From: Sphingobacterium yanglingense
GTDB taxonomy: Bacteria; Bacteroidota; Bacteroidia; Sphingobacteriales; Sphingobacteriaceae
Direction of reading: 5' to 3'
DNA length: 64,000 nucleotides
Assembly: GCF_004363245.1 (NCBI RefSeq)
Contig: NZ_SNYV01000013.1
Coordinates: 148,939-212,938 of the forward strand
Part shown: positions 37,830-45,205 of the stretch, piece by piece
How the letters are laid out: each line of letters begins with the position of its first letter
How positions within the stretch are numbered: position 1 is the first letter of the stretch
Position numbers and translations under genes: made by a program
The notes under the pieces: generated by a model
Told to the model about the DNA's origin: nothing
Databases searched by the model: none
Seen by the model: only the letters and a program-made list of their open reading frames with translations

Positions 37830-38111
37830 ATGAGAAAGCAGCCTGTGTTACCCAAGTTTCAAGCTATATTGGAACAGATGGGCGAGAATATCAAACTTGC
37901 ACGGAAACGCCGTAAGTTGACTGCTGTGCAAGTAGCAGAGCGAGCAGGTGTTGCACGTTCTACCTTGTATCTTATCGAAAAAGGTGATACTAGTGTCGCT
38001 ATGGGGGCATATTTCAATGTATTACGTGTATTAGGTCTGCAAGATGATTTCTTAAAATTAGCAGCAGACGATGTTTTCGGACGTAAACTTCAGGATTTAG
38101 ATTTGTTGTAA
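37830..38111 (+). CDS. hipB: HipB-like antitoxin, XRE/Cro helix-turn-helix
   Basis: 93-aa DNA-binding antitoxin. The HTH is at about 18-70 (IKLARKRRKLTAVQVAERAG, STLYLIEKGDTSV). The C-terminal part (DDVFGRKLQDLDLL) should contact HipA. It is followed with 1 bp between stop and start by the hipA gene, and preceded by a perfect inverted repeat overlapping the promoter, so autoregulation is likely. Start chosen at the only ATG downstream of the promoter. Confidence 0.88.
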   Translation: MRKQPVLPKFQAILEQMGENIKLARKRRKLTAVQVAERAGVARSTLYLIEKGDTSVAMGAYFNVLRVLGLQDDFLKLAADDVFGRKLQDLDLL

Positions 38112-38112
38112 G

Positions 38113-39369
38113 ATGGCGGTAAATAAAACAGATATATACGTTTATACGGATTGGACAGGTCTATCGCAACCAACATTTGTCGGTATTTTGTCAGCCCATC
38201 AAGCTAAAGGTCGTAAAGCCTTTAGTTTTGAGTATGATAAAGAATGGTTAAAGAGAAAGGAACAACGCTTAATTGATCCTGACATTCAATTTTACTCGGG
38301 ACAACAATTCCCAAATAATAAAGAAAATTTTGGTGTTTTTCTAGATAGTATGCCTGATACATGGGGGCGTACATTGATGAAGCGTAGAGAAGCTCAACTT
38401 GCTAAGATAAATGGAACGAAAGCCAGAACTTTATATGATATCGATTTTCTTTTAGGTGTTTATGACGAAACCAGAATGGGAGCTTTTCGTTTCAAGCTTG
38501 ATCCTAATGGTGATTTTTTAGATAATGATACAGAAAAATCAACACCACCATGGTCAACGGTTCGTGAATTGCAACAAGCCGTCGTTCATTATGAAAATGA
38601 TGAAGAAAATGAAGCTATTAATAAATGGTTAAAATTGCTTATTGCTCCTGGTTCATCTTTAGGGGGTGCTAGGCCAAAAGCTAATATTCTGGATGAAAAT
38701 AATGAATTATGGATAGCGAAGTTCCCTTCAAAAAATGATACCATAGATAAAGCTGCGTGGGAATTTTTAACCTATAAGCTAGCTATCAATGCTGGCGTGG
38801 AAATGGCAGAATGCCGCATGGAAAAAGTTAATGGTCAATATCATACTTTCTTCACTAAACGATTTGATAGGGTCGGAACAGATCGAATTCATTTTTCATC
38901 GGCTATGACCATGACAGGAAATAACGAAGATACAATTAGAGATAATCCAGCAAGTTATTTGGATATCGTTGAATTTATCCAAGATAATGGCTATCGTGTT
39001 GATGAAAATTTGGCTCAATTATGGCGTAGAATTTCGTTCAATATAGCTGTATCTAATACAGATGACCATCTTCGTAATCATGGATTTATTTTGAATGATG
39101 AAGGTTGGCAGTTGTCACCAGCTTACGACCTGAATCCCTCTATTGACAAGGATGGATTAGCATTGAATATCGATATGCACAATAATGCATTGGATTTTGA
39201 GCTAGCAAAAAGTGTGGGTGAATATTTTCGGTTGAATGATTGTCAAATGGAAAGTATTATAGGTGAAGTTTTGACAGCTGTAAAAGATTGGGAATCCATT
39301 GCTAAAGAAATAGGTATTTCAAGGGCTGAACAGGAATTAATGAGGTCTGCATTTCGAACAGAGCATTGA
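38113..39369 (+). CDS. hipA: HipA-family serine/threonine kinase toxin
   Basis: 418-aa kinase of a type II toxin-antitoxin pair. The E. coli HipA relative phosphorylates glutamyl-tRNA synthetase and induces persistence; the target here is unknown. N-terminal subdomain about 1-140 (GVFLDSMPDTWGRTLMKRRE). P-loop-like GSSLGGARPK (180-189). Catalytic loop NTDDHLRNHGF with Asp 317 and Asn 322. Metal-binding region PAYDLNPS. All expected residues are present, so it looks active. It is AT-richer than the SusCD genes and lies in the repeat-bracketed block, suggesting acquisition. Confidence 0.9.
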   Translation: MAVNKTDIYVYTDWTGLSQPTFVGILSAHQAKGRKAFSFEYDKEWLKRKEQRLIDPDIQFYSGQQFPNNKENFGVFLDSMPDTWGRTLMKRREAQLAKINGTKARTLYDIDFLLGVYDETRMGAFRFKLDPNGDFLDNDTEKSTPPWSTVRELQQAVVHYENDEENEAINKWLKLLIAPGSSLGGARPKANILDENNELWIAKFPSKNDTIDKAAWEFLTYKLAINAGVEMAECRMEKVNGQYHTFFTKRFDRVGTDRIHFSSAMTMTGNNEDTIRDNPASYLDIVEFIQDNGYRVDENLAQLWRRISFNIAVSNTDDHLRNHGFILNDEGWQLSPAYDLNPSIDKDGLALNIDMHNNALDFELAKSVGEYFRLNDCQMESIIGEVLTAVKDWESIAKEIGISRAEQELMRSAFRTEH

Positions 39370-39664
39370 TACTTTGGCCAGCTTTCCATTCCTTTTCAGG
39401 ACTCGCTTTTTGTCTGGCTTTGTTAACTGTTTTTGTTTTTCTCTTCTTTTTGTTTTATCTGTTTTGGTTTTCTTCTGGAGTTGGCCCGTTAATGAAAGCT
39501 CTATTTTTCTTTCTTTTTTCCGCAAGAGGTACCAAGCCTATAATAGAGCGCTCGCTATCTCGATAGTATTAACTGTTGCCAATTCATAGCTACTCTAAGA
39601 TACAAAGTATTATGCTGATTTAGTTGGCTATTGGGGCACTACAAGCATTGTGACGCCAGCCTGA
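39370..39664. other. Pyrimidine-rich intergenic stretch
   Basis: About 295 bp between hipA and the TlpA remnant. The plus strand is strikingly T- and C-rich at 39400-39520 (runs such as TTTTTGTTTTTCTCTTC). I find no credible gene on either strand; a Lys-rich minus-strand frame here is a product of that composition. A small inverted CGCTATCTCGATAG is at about 39552. Confidence 0.5.
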
Positions 39665-39830
39665 GGTGGCGGAGAGACCTCTTTTCAGGCAATGGCAACG
39701 ATAATCGAAAACTGGAAGAAATAGTCCGTTTTATTTAAAAAAGCCGTCCCGAAGTCAATTCGGGACGGCTTTTTGTTGTAAGATGTTTTATTTGTAGGGA
39801 CTCCAAAGATTGAAGCGCCATCAGAGGGTA
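39665..39830 (+). pseudogene. TlpA 3' remnant with its terminator (right copy of the direct repeat)
   Basis: Codons at 39665-39721 read GGGETSFQAMATIIENWKK and stop at 39722-39724, matching the end of the TlpA protein at 35091-36242 (GGGETSFQKMAEIIENWKK). The rest of the gene is absent. The homologous terminator and the 50-bp tail follow up to 39830. It marks a recombination or duplication breakpoint at about 39664. Confidence 0.82.
39738..39774 (+). terminator. Bidirectional Rho-independent terminator
   Basis: A 16-bp perfect stem, AAAAAGCCGTCCCGAA (39738-39753) with TTCGGGACGGCTTTTT (39759-39774), loop GTCAA. On the minus strand it can terminate the TlpA-like gene that ends at 39885; on the plus strand it is a relic of the truncated TlpA copy. 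Confidence 0.85.
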
Positions 39831-39884
39831 ACTTTGGTAATGTTAAGCGATTGATATCAAGTAGTAAACATTCAAATTGGGGCA

Positions 39885-41285
39885 TTATTTTTCCGCTAAT
39901 AGCAACAATTGTTCATAAGCATCTTTCGGCCTATTTGCATTTTTATTAACTATAGTTCCATCCTTGTCTATAATGACGTAATGAGGTATCCCCGAAATTT
40001 CAAATAATTCAGTTACTTCTTTTTCCAACGCTTTATCTACTAAAAAATGTTCCCCCTCAATTTTTAATTGATTTCTTGCCTGCATCCAGGTTTGCTCATT
40101 GTCGTTATAGCCAAAATAGATAAATGCAACGTCTTTTCCTTTTAGCGAATCTTTTAAACGCTTTGCATTTGGCATTTCAGCTCGACAAGGACCGCACCAG
40201 CTTGCCCAAAAGTCAATGTATAGTACTTTACCTCTATATTTACCGAGCGTTTTATTAAGTAACGGGTAATCTGCAATATTTTGTGAGACATCAATCTTCT
40301 GCAAGAAATCTTGCCGACAGCTGTCTACTAACATTTTTAATTTTTTGGAGGTGACCAGTTTTGAATACTGCTCATAATAACTTTTATAAGCCTCTTCCTC
40401 AAGTTTATTTAAATATGTACACATTACTCGAGTCAGATAAGCTTCCCTAGTCAATCCACATAACTCTTTTTTGCCAAGCTCTATTAAACTATCGATTGGA
40501 AAATCTCGACCGGGTTGATCACTTGCTGCAAGGTAAAATATGTATATATCAACATATTTCATGTAGGTTGGATTCGAAACCGCTACATCGCTATTTATAA
40601 CATCAGTGGTAAGAATATCAAGAGTTGCACTATCTTGAAGTTTAATGCCGTTACTGGATAAAAGGTCTTCCTGAATAGTTCTTTCGTAAGAATCATATGT
40701 ATAGGTCGTTTTCCAATAGTCATAGTACGCATCCGTAAGAGGGGATTGCCTATGATAATGATTTAACCTAGCGATTACATGCGCGTTTTTTTCCTTTCTT
40801 GCTTTTAAAATTTCCTGAATATCAGAGGTACTGTTAATCGTATTGCGCATATCCTGATGGAATTGATCCATGCCATCATTTAAATAATAGATCAAATTGA
40901 AGTTTGAGGCATTGTTGCCAAATGCGACAATACCTTTCCTAAATTGATCTTCGTTTTTAAGGCTCATATCCATGTCTATGGTTAGATTTAGATCTTCCCC
41001 AGGAACCAGAAAAGCAAACCAAAAAAATGAACCAGAGGTAATTTTCCATGATCCGATTATTTCAACAGGCAAGGAGATTTCAAAAGAATTATCGGTTATT
41101 TTGGTTTCAAAAGACCTGTTAATCTTTAAGCCAGTTAAAGGATGAGTCTCTGACTGAGAGAAGGTAATTATACTATCTTTCGGATGTATTACCTTACCAC
41201 TTATGTTTATGTTTTGCGCAAAACAAGTTAAAAACAGACAGTTATAAGCGATAAGGATTAAAATAATAGGATTAAATCGGTACAT
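39885..41285 (-). CDS. TlpA-family thiol-disulfide reductase (DUF4369 type)
   Basis: 466-aa secreted thioredoxin protein. Signal peptide 1-23 (IILILIAYNCLFLTCFA). N-terminal beta domain of DUF4369 style (about 27-110, NISGKVIHPKDSIITF), long helical middle (about 120-340), AhpC/TSA-like domain at the C-terminus with CGPC at 364-367 (FWASWCGPCRAEMP) and cis-Pro region EISGIPHYVIIDKDG. It lies opposite hipA and the TlpA remnant and is not a direct duplicate of the 35091 gene, as the middles differ. More AT-rich than the SusCD genes. Confidence 0.88.
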   Translation of the reverse strand: MYRFNPIILILIAYNCLFLTCFAQNINISGKVIHPKDSIITFSQSETHPLTGLKINRSFETKITDNSFEISLPVEIIGSWKITSGSFFWFAFLVPGEDLNLTIDMDMSLKNEDQFRKGIVAFGNNASNFNLIYYLNDGMDQFHQDMRNTINSTSDIQEILKARKEKNAHVIARLNHYHRQSPLTDAYYDYWKTTYTYDSYERTIQEDLLSSNGIKLQDSATLDILTTDVINSDVAVSNPTYMKYVDIYIFYLAASDQPGRDFPIDSLIELGKKELCGLTREAYLTRVMCTYLNKLEEEAYKSYYEQYSKLVTSKKLKMLVDSCRQDFLQKIDVSQNIADYPLLNKTLGKYRGKVLYIDFWASWCGPCRAEMPNAKRLKDSLKGKDVAFIYFGYNDNEQTWMQARNQLKIEGEHFLVDKALEKEVTELFEISGIPHYVIIDKDGTIVNKNANRPKDAYEQLLLLAEK

Positions 41286-41456
41286 GTGTATTATTGGTTA
41301 TTAATATCTTGAGTTATTTCTTCCACGTATATACGTAATATTATCTAAAAAGGAAAATTATAAATTCAAGCTAATAATTGGTTTATTGCAATTCCTTGCT
41401 TCCTTTCTGAATTCAACACATAGAGATCATTTAATATGTAGGTTTTCTTTTTTGCT

Positions 41457-41867
41457 TTATTTTCCTCCGACCTTAAATCCGATTTCACCTTTTGAGTTCG
41501 GCTTTGTAGGGGGGCTTTCTTCCTTCTCCTGCAAGCGGTCGATGTATTCGAAGAGCAATTCGATATTCTGATCGTGGCCTTTCTGTTTCTTAGTGATTTG
41601 TTCTACAGCATATTTGATTTTGGCAATTTCTAGTTTGGTCTCGGCGTTCTCTACGATTAGTTGCCTCATAGGTGTGAATATCCGAATGGTTTGAATATTT
41701 ATTACTACGGCTCTGTCACTGTTTAGTACACTTGACAACATAGCCACGCCCTGCTCCGAAAACGCGAAAGGAGTTGCAGGGCTGTATTTAGCCCCATTAG
41801 GTAGGTTATCACAGATTTTGATAAGCTCACGCCATTCATCTTTGGTGAGTTGGAACATAAATTCCAC
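41457..41867 (-). pseudogene. ORF6N-domain protein, N-terminally truncated
   Basis: 136 aa from a GTG. It begins in the middle of an ORF6N (KilA-N-related, phage-type DNA-binding) domain: EFMFQLTKDEW, then PFAFSEQGVAMLSSVLNSD and VVINIQTIRIFTPMRQL, followed by a coiled-coil and a charged tail (HDQNIELLFEYIDRL). Full members start about 55-60 residues earlier with the IYEIRGQKVM-like segment, which is not found upstream because a stop codon immediately precedes. Probably a decayed mobile-element gene. Confidence 0.7.
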
Positions 41868-42016
41868 AATTCAGAATATCATTGCAGTTGCAACCGATTG
41901 TGTGAAGTTTTTAGAGTTGTTTCGCTATCCACAAAAAATACTTTACTAAGTATAGAATTTATAGATAACTAGTTATATTAGTAGTAAATTTAAAGAAATA
42001 CACATATAGGTTTGGC

Positions 42017-42065
42017 TTTACGAAACTACAGCGTGTTTTGTTTCGTAAAAAACAATGTTAGCTGC
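42017..42065 (+). other. Inverted repeat and attC-like core motif on the left of the esterase-like gene
   Basis: TTTACGAAAC (42017-42026) is inverted at 42040-42049 (GTTTCGTAAA), followed by TGTTAGCTGC at 42056-42065. The last motif is the exact reverse complement of GCAGCTAACA at 43324, on the other side of the gene 42133-43314. GTTAGCT differs at one position from the integron attC R' core GTTRRRY. No integrase gene is visible in the window. Confidence 0.4.
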
Positions 42066-42132
42066 AACCCAATTTGATGAAATAGAACATTCATAACAAT
42101 TCCAATTTTGTTACTTTATCTATGAGAAAACA

Positions 42133-43314
42133 ATGAAAAAATATATTACTTTTTGCTTATTAATATTAGCTCTTTCGTCATTTTCTCAGCAGAAAAATGA
42201 CATTATTAAACAATCTACATATTATTTTTCGTTTGATTCAACAGCAAATTTCAACGGAATTGGAGCCGATTTTCTAAAAAATAAAATTCGTGAATCGCAA
42301 TTTTTCCTAATTGGAGAACAACACGATATACATTCAATCGAAACATTAATTAGCTCATTAATTCCTTTGTTTAAAGAATATGGTTATAATCACTATGTCA
42401 CAGAAATAGGATCGATAGCAGCTAAAAAGCTTATTGAACTAAACGAAAATTCAACTCCCCTAAAATCGTACTATTCGAAATATTCATCTCAAATAAATCT
42501 GCCACCTTTTGGCTTTTTCAGCACCAAAGAAGAAGAAAAAACAATTCAACAGTTGAATAAATACGGAATTAATCTCTATGGAATTGATTTTGAAAACTAT
42601 GCATCTTACCTGTCTTTAATTGATGAACTTTATCAAAATTCCGACAAGGGAAAGATCCCTAAAAATCTCTATAACAAAGTTTATTCTTTTGTAGAATCTG
42701 AATACAGGAAAGGAAAAAACAACTTCAACCCCGATTTAATGAATAAACTCTTAAATTCAAATGAGTTGAAAGAATTTCTATTTCTTGCAAAAAATCAAAT
42801 CAACAATCCCATTATTTCGCAATTTGAGTTATCCTTAAAAATAAATCATCAATTAACATTAGGTTTTTGGCAGCGTAGAGTTGACAATATGAAAAGCAAC
42901 TTTATTAAATATTACAATATTCAAAGTGCTAAGGAAGATTCCGTAAAAGCATTTGTTAAACTTGGAGCTGTTCATACTGCTAAAGGCACGAGTTTTAGTG
43001 GAAATTTAGAGGTTGGAAATCTGATATATGAATTGGCTAATGTAAATCAATCAAAATCATATTCTATTATAATTTTCCCTAGATACATTTTAAATGAGGA
43101 AACAGGAGAAATGAAGGATTTAGTAGAAGAAGATGAAAAAGATCTTTTAAAATATGCCTTTACTGACCAATGGACTATTATCGATTTGGATAAACTAAAG
43201 GAATTAAGCATTCAGCATAGTATTCAGTTGAGTAAAAATATTGTTAGTTATATTCAAAAATACGATGCTATCGTTATACCTCCTGTAACAAAATATTCCG
43301 AAAAAATATATTAA
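42133..43314 (+). CDS. Secreted protein resembling erythromycin-esterase/ChaN-type hydrolases
   Basis: 393 aa, signal peptide about 1-18 (YITFCLLILALSSFSQ). The segment FFLIGEQHDIHSIETL resembles the GExxH motif of erythromycin esterase/ChaN/TraB-like proteins, and KLGAVHTAKGTSF may carry a second active-site His. No firm family. It is very AT-rich compared with the SusCD genes and flanked by inverted TGTTAGCTGC/GCAGCTAACA motifs, so it looks like a cassette-type acquisition. Function not assigned. Confidence 0.6.
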   Translation: MKKYITFCLLILALSSFSQQKNDIIKQSTYYFSFDSTANFNGIGADFLKNKIRESQFFLIGEQHDIHSIETLISSLIPLFKEYGYNHYVTEIGSIAAKKLIELNENSTPLKSYYSKYSSQINLPPFGFFSTKEEEKTIQQLNKYGINLYGIDFENYASYLSLIDELYQNSDKGKIPKNLYNKVYSFVESEYRKGKNNFNPDLMNKLLNSNELKEFLFLAKNQINNPIISQFELSLKINHQLTLGFWQRRVDNMKSNFIKYYNIQSAKEDSVKAFVKLGAVHTAKGTSFSGNLEVGNLIYELANVNQSKSYSIIIFPRYILNEETGEMKDLVEEDEKDLLKYAFTDQWTIIDLDKLKELSIQHSIQLSKNIVSYIQKYDAIVIPPVTKYSEKIY

Positions 43315-43323
43315 AACGGGCAG

Positions 43324-43346
43324 CAGCTAACAAGGTATTGCCAAAA
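43324..43346 (+). other. attC-like core motif on the right of the esterase-like gene
   Basis: GCAGCTAACAAGG lies 10 bp after the stop codon of the upstream gene and mirrors TGTTAGCTGC at 42056. AGCTAAC differs at one position from the integron R'' core RYYYAAC. Repeat A copy 3 begins 35 bp later. Recombination-site function is inference. Confidence 0.35.
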
Positions 43347-43380
43347 TCGGGACTGAAATCTAAAATTTAACATTTGTGCT

Positions 43381-43515
43381 ATCAAAAAAAATACCTGAAG
43401 CGGGGAGCTTCAGGTATTTTTAACTAACCAATTATTAACCTAAATTATGAATACTGATATAACGGCAATCTCTATGCCGATAGTATGTTCTATCTATTTG
43501 TTAACAAAATTTTAA
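43381..43515 (+). repeat. Interspersed repeat A, copy 3
   Basis: Stem ATACCTGAAGC (43391-43401) with GCTTCAGGTAT (43407-43417), loop GGGGA, U-run, the same TAACTAACCAATTATTAACC leader, ATG at 43447 and 22 codons (MNTDITAISMPIV...) ending at 43513-43515. 135 bp, gap-free with copy 2. The inner CGGCA-N7-TGCCG repeat is perfect here. It can terminate transcription from the esterase-like gene. Confidence 0.82.
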
Positions 43516-43599
43516 CGAAGCGCCTTTTCAATGAACATTTTTTTAAGTTAAATTCTTATATTAGAAAATAGCTGGTTTAAAAACTTAAAACACAAATCT

Positions 43600-44043
43600 A
43601 TGCGTATTTCGTTAATCTCCTCTCTGTTTTTTACGCTCGTATTTCTTTCCTTTAAAGGCATCGCACAATCAAAGATTCCCTATCTGAACGTTTCCGATAT
43701 GAGTGTGGAGCAAGTGTATGATCATCTTAAGTCATTTTTGCTTGATAATGATTACTTTGTAAATAGTATGGATAGCAATCAGGCATTTGTCCAAGTTAAA
43801 ATAAATCCTACGGGCAAAAGTATTTTTAAAAGAGCAGTCAGGAATACCATAAATTTTTTTGTAGTACCAAATGGTGATACAGGAAGTAAAATCCGTTTAC
43901 AGATTAATTCCGAAATATTAGACTGGAATGGCAATGTCGGCAATTCTTCTCATTACTATAAGGATAGTGGCATACTGAAGGCAGAAAGTTCCGAATATGA
44001 TGATATTATTTCGCGACTTAAGGATTTTTATGATCAATTATGA
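43600..44043 (+). CDS. Small secreted protein of unknown function
   Basis: 147 aa with a clear signal peptide (about 1-22, SLISSLFFTLVFLSFKGIAQ). The mature part has helix-then-strand patterning (VEQVYDHLKSFLLDNDYFV, then FVQVKINPTGKSIFKRAV) that could be a small alpha/beta domain. I do not recognise a family. It is followed by the minus-strand chimeric gene, end to end with 11 bp between. An 80-bp AT-rich region separates it from repeat A copy 3. Confidence 0.7.
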   Translation: MRISLISSLFFTLVFLSFKGIAQSKIPYLNVSDMSVEQVYDHLKSFLLDNDYFVNSMDSNQAFVQVKINPTGKSIFKRAVRNTINFFVVPNGDTGSKIRLQINSEILDWNGNVGNSSHYYKDSGILKAESSEYDDIISRLKDFYDQL

Positions 44044-44054
44044 TTTTTTTTCAA

Positions 44055-44696
44055 CTAACGGGCATCCGCCATGATCAGTTTTTTAATCAAAGAAATCTGA
44101 CCTAGGTGATAGTAGCTATGTTCAATAACTCCTTCAATATTTTGCAAATAGGTTCCGTACTTTTCATCAATAAAGATTTGGTCAAAAATATCATCTTTCA
44201 TATGTAGTACGAGGTGACTGAACGATAATTTTGAAAGGATGTCGGTGGGTAATATCAAATGTTGATTCTCTTGATCAACTTGGGTTTTCTGTACTAGATT
44301 GAATTCGTCAGACAGCGTCTGACGAATTGTATCCATCTTATTATTAGTGGTTTGAAGTTTATTAGTCAATGGCTGACGAATTTCAAGAACGTCTATATGA
44401 CTAATTTTGATTACAGATTTTATACCCGAATCCAAGTGAGGATAAGCTGTGTAAAATAGTCTACAAAGTTTCAGATTAGTTTCCGAAAGTCCTTTTATTT
44501 TAAGAGATTTTGCTAGTTCAGGCATCAATCGGTCACCATACCTCGCCCGGTCTTCACCATTCTGCTCGAATTCGACAATGTATAAACCAATCAACCAGTT
44601 ACGCAGGGGAAGCGATTGGTTTACTGCTTTTATAGCAGAGAGCTGTAGCTCCTCGTGTGTACTCTGTATACTATTGACTAGTTTTTCGAATTCCAT
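44055..44696 (-). CDS. Chimeric protein: DUF1016 N-terminal part joined to the C-terminus of a DinB-like protein
   Basis: 213 aa. Residues about 5-165 fit DUF1016 (YhcG-type) proteins: LQLSAIKAVNQSLPLRNWLI, ARYGDRLMPELAKSLKIKGL, and LPTDILSKLSFSHLVLHMK. Directly after that the sequence becomes FIDEKYGTYLQNIEGVIEHS followed by YYHLGQISLIKKLI, which fits the last helix of DinB/DUF1572 proteins. The DUF1016 nuclease C-terminus is missing and only about 45 DinB residues are present, so it looks like an in-frame deletion fusion. Whether it makes a functional protein is unknown. A perfect inverted repeat (44739-44757) lies just upstream of the start. Confidence 0.7.
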   Translation of the reverse strand: MEFEKLVNSIQSTHEELQLSAIKAVNQSLPLRNWLIGLYIVEFEQNGEDRARYGDRLMPELAKSLKIKGLSETNLKLCRLFYTAYPHLDSGIKSVIKISHIDVLEIRQPLTNKLQTTNNKMDTIRQTLSDEFNLVQKTQVDQENQHLILPTDILSKLSFSHLVLHMKDDIFDQIFIDEKYGTYLQNIEGVIEHSYYHLGQISLIKKLIMADAR

Positions 44697-44738
44697 CAGA
44701 ATAAGGTTTTCAAAAGGTTAATAACCAAGTTCAAATAT

Positions 44739-44757
44739 TTAACTTACACTAAGTTAA
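44739..44757 (-). promoter_or_regulatory. Short inverted repeat upstream of the chimeric gene
   Basis: TTAACTTA (44739-44746) and TAAGTTAA (44750-44757) are exact inverted repeats with a CAC spacer, about 43 bp before the start codon at 44696 on the minus strand. Possible operator; no regulator assigned. Confidence 0.35.
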
Positions 44758-44986
44758 TAAATAAAATGATGGACTAAAAATGTTAGTATCTGCATTGCTC
44801 ATAAAGGTAAGTTATTGGATAGGAACAGCTCTTTTCTCAATCAATTTCCAAATCTAGCATATGGGACTGAATGAAGTCCTAGGCGAAAGAGCTATACAAC
44901 AATAGTTGAATAATCCTAGAAAGCGATTCGATATCCTAACACTAAGCTTCGTGGTAGAACCTTTTACAACTCGTCATGTACATGGG

Positions 44987-45101
44987 CAAAAAAAATACCT
45001 GAAGCGGAGAGCTTCAGGTATTTTTAACTAACATTATGAGAGTAACTCCTAATAGAACCAATCAGAAAATGATGCTCAATTATTTTAGGTTAGCGGATTA
45101 A
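44987..45101 (+). repeat. Interspersed repeat A, copy 4 (diverged)
   Basis: Stem ATACCTGAAGC (44995-45005) with GCTTCAGGTAT (45011-45021), loop GGAGA instead of GGGGA, then TTTTTAACTAACATTATG. The middle part of the leader is deleted and the frame opening at 45036 (MRVTPNRTN..., 21 codons plus stop at 45101) is unrelated to those of copies 1-3. The stem is conserved while loop and downstream parts have changed. The rest of the 44697-45205 gap has no gene I can support. Confidence 0.7.
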
Positions 45102-45115
45102 TAATGCTCAAAATA

Positions 45116-45159
45116 ATACTTCGGTAGTATTCTCCCTTAAGAGATATCTACCGAAGTAT
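45116..45159 (-). terminator. Hairpin after the GNAT gene, probable terminator
   Basis: TACTTCGGTAG (45117-45127) and CTACCGAAGTA (45148-45158) are exact inverted repeats with a 20-nt loop. On the minus strand the stem is followed by TTATTTT. It lies about 45 bp after the stop of the GNAT gene at 45206. Confidence 0.55.
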
Positions 45160-45205
45160 AAAGGTCTTTTAGGTATTGCATATTACGTTCGGCAATATAC
45201 ATCGG

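Noticed and set aside
39337..39525. Minus-strand Lys-rich frame of 62 codons overlapping the hipA end
   Set aside because: Its composition (Lys, Arg, Thr) simply mirrors the T- and C-rich plus strand; no start context, no recognisable family, and it overlaps hipA.
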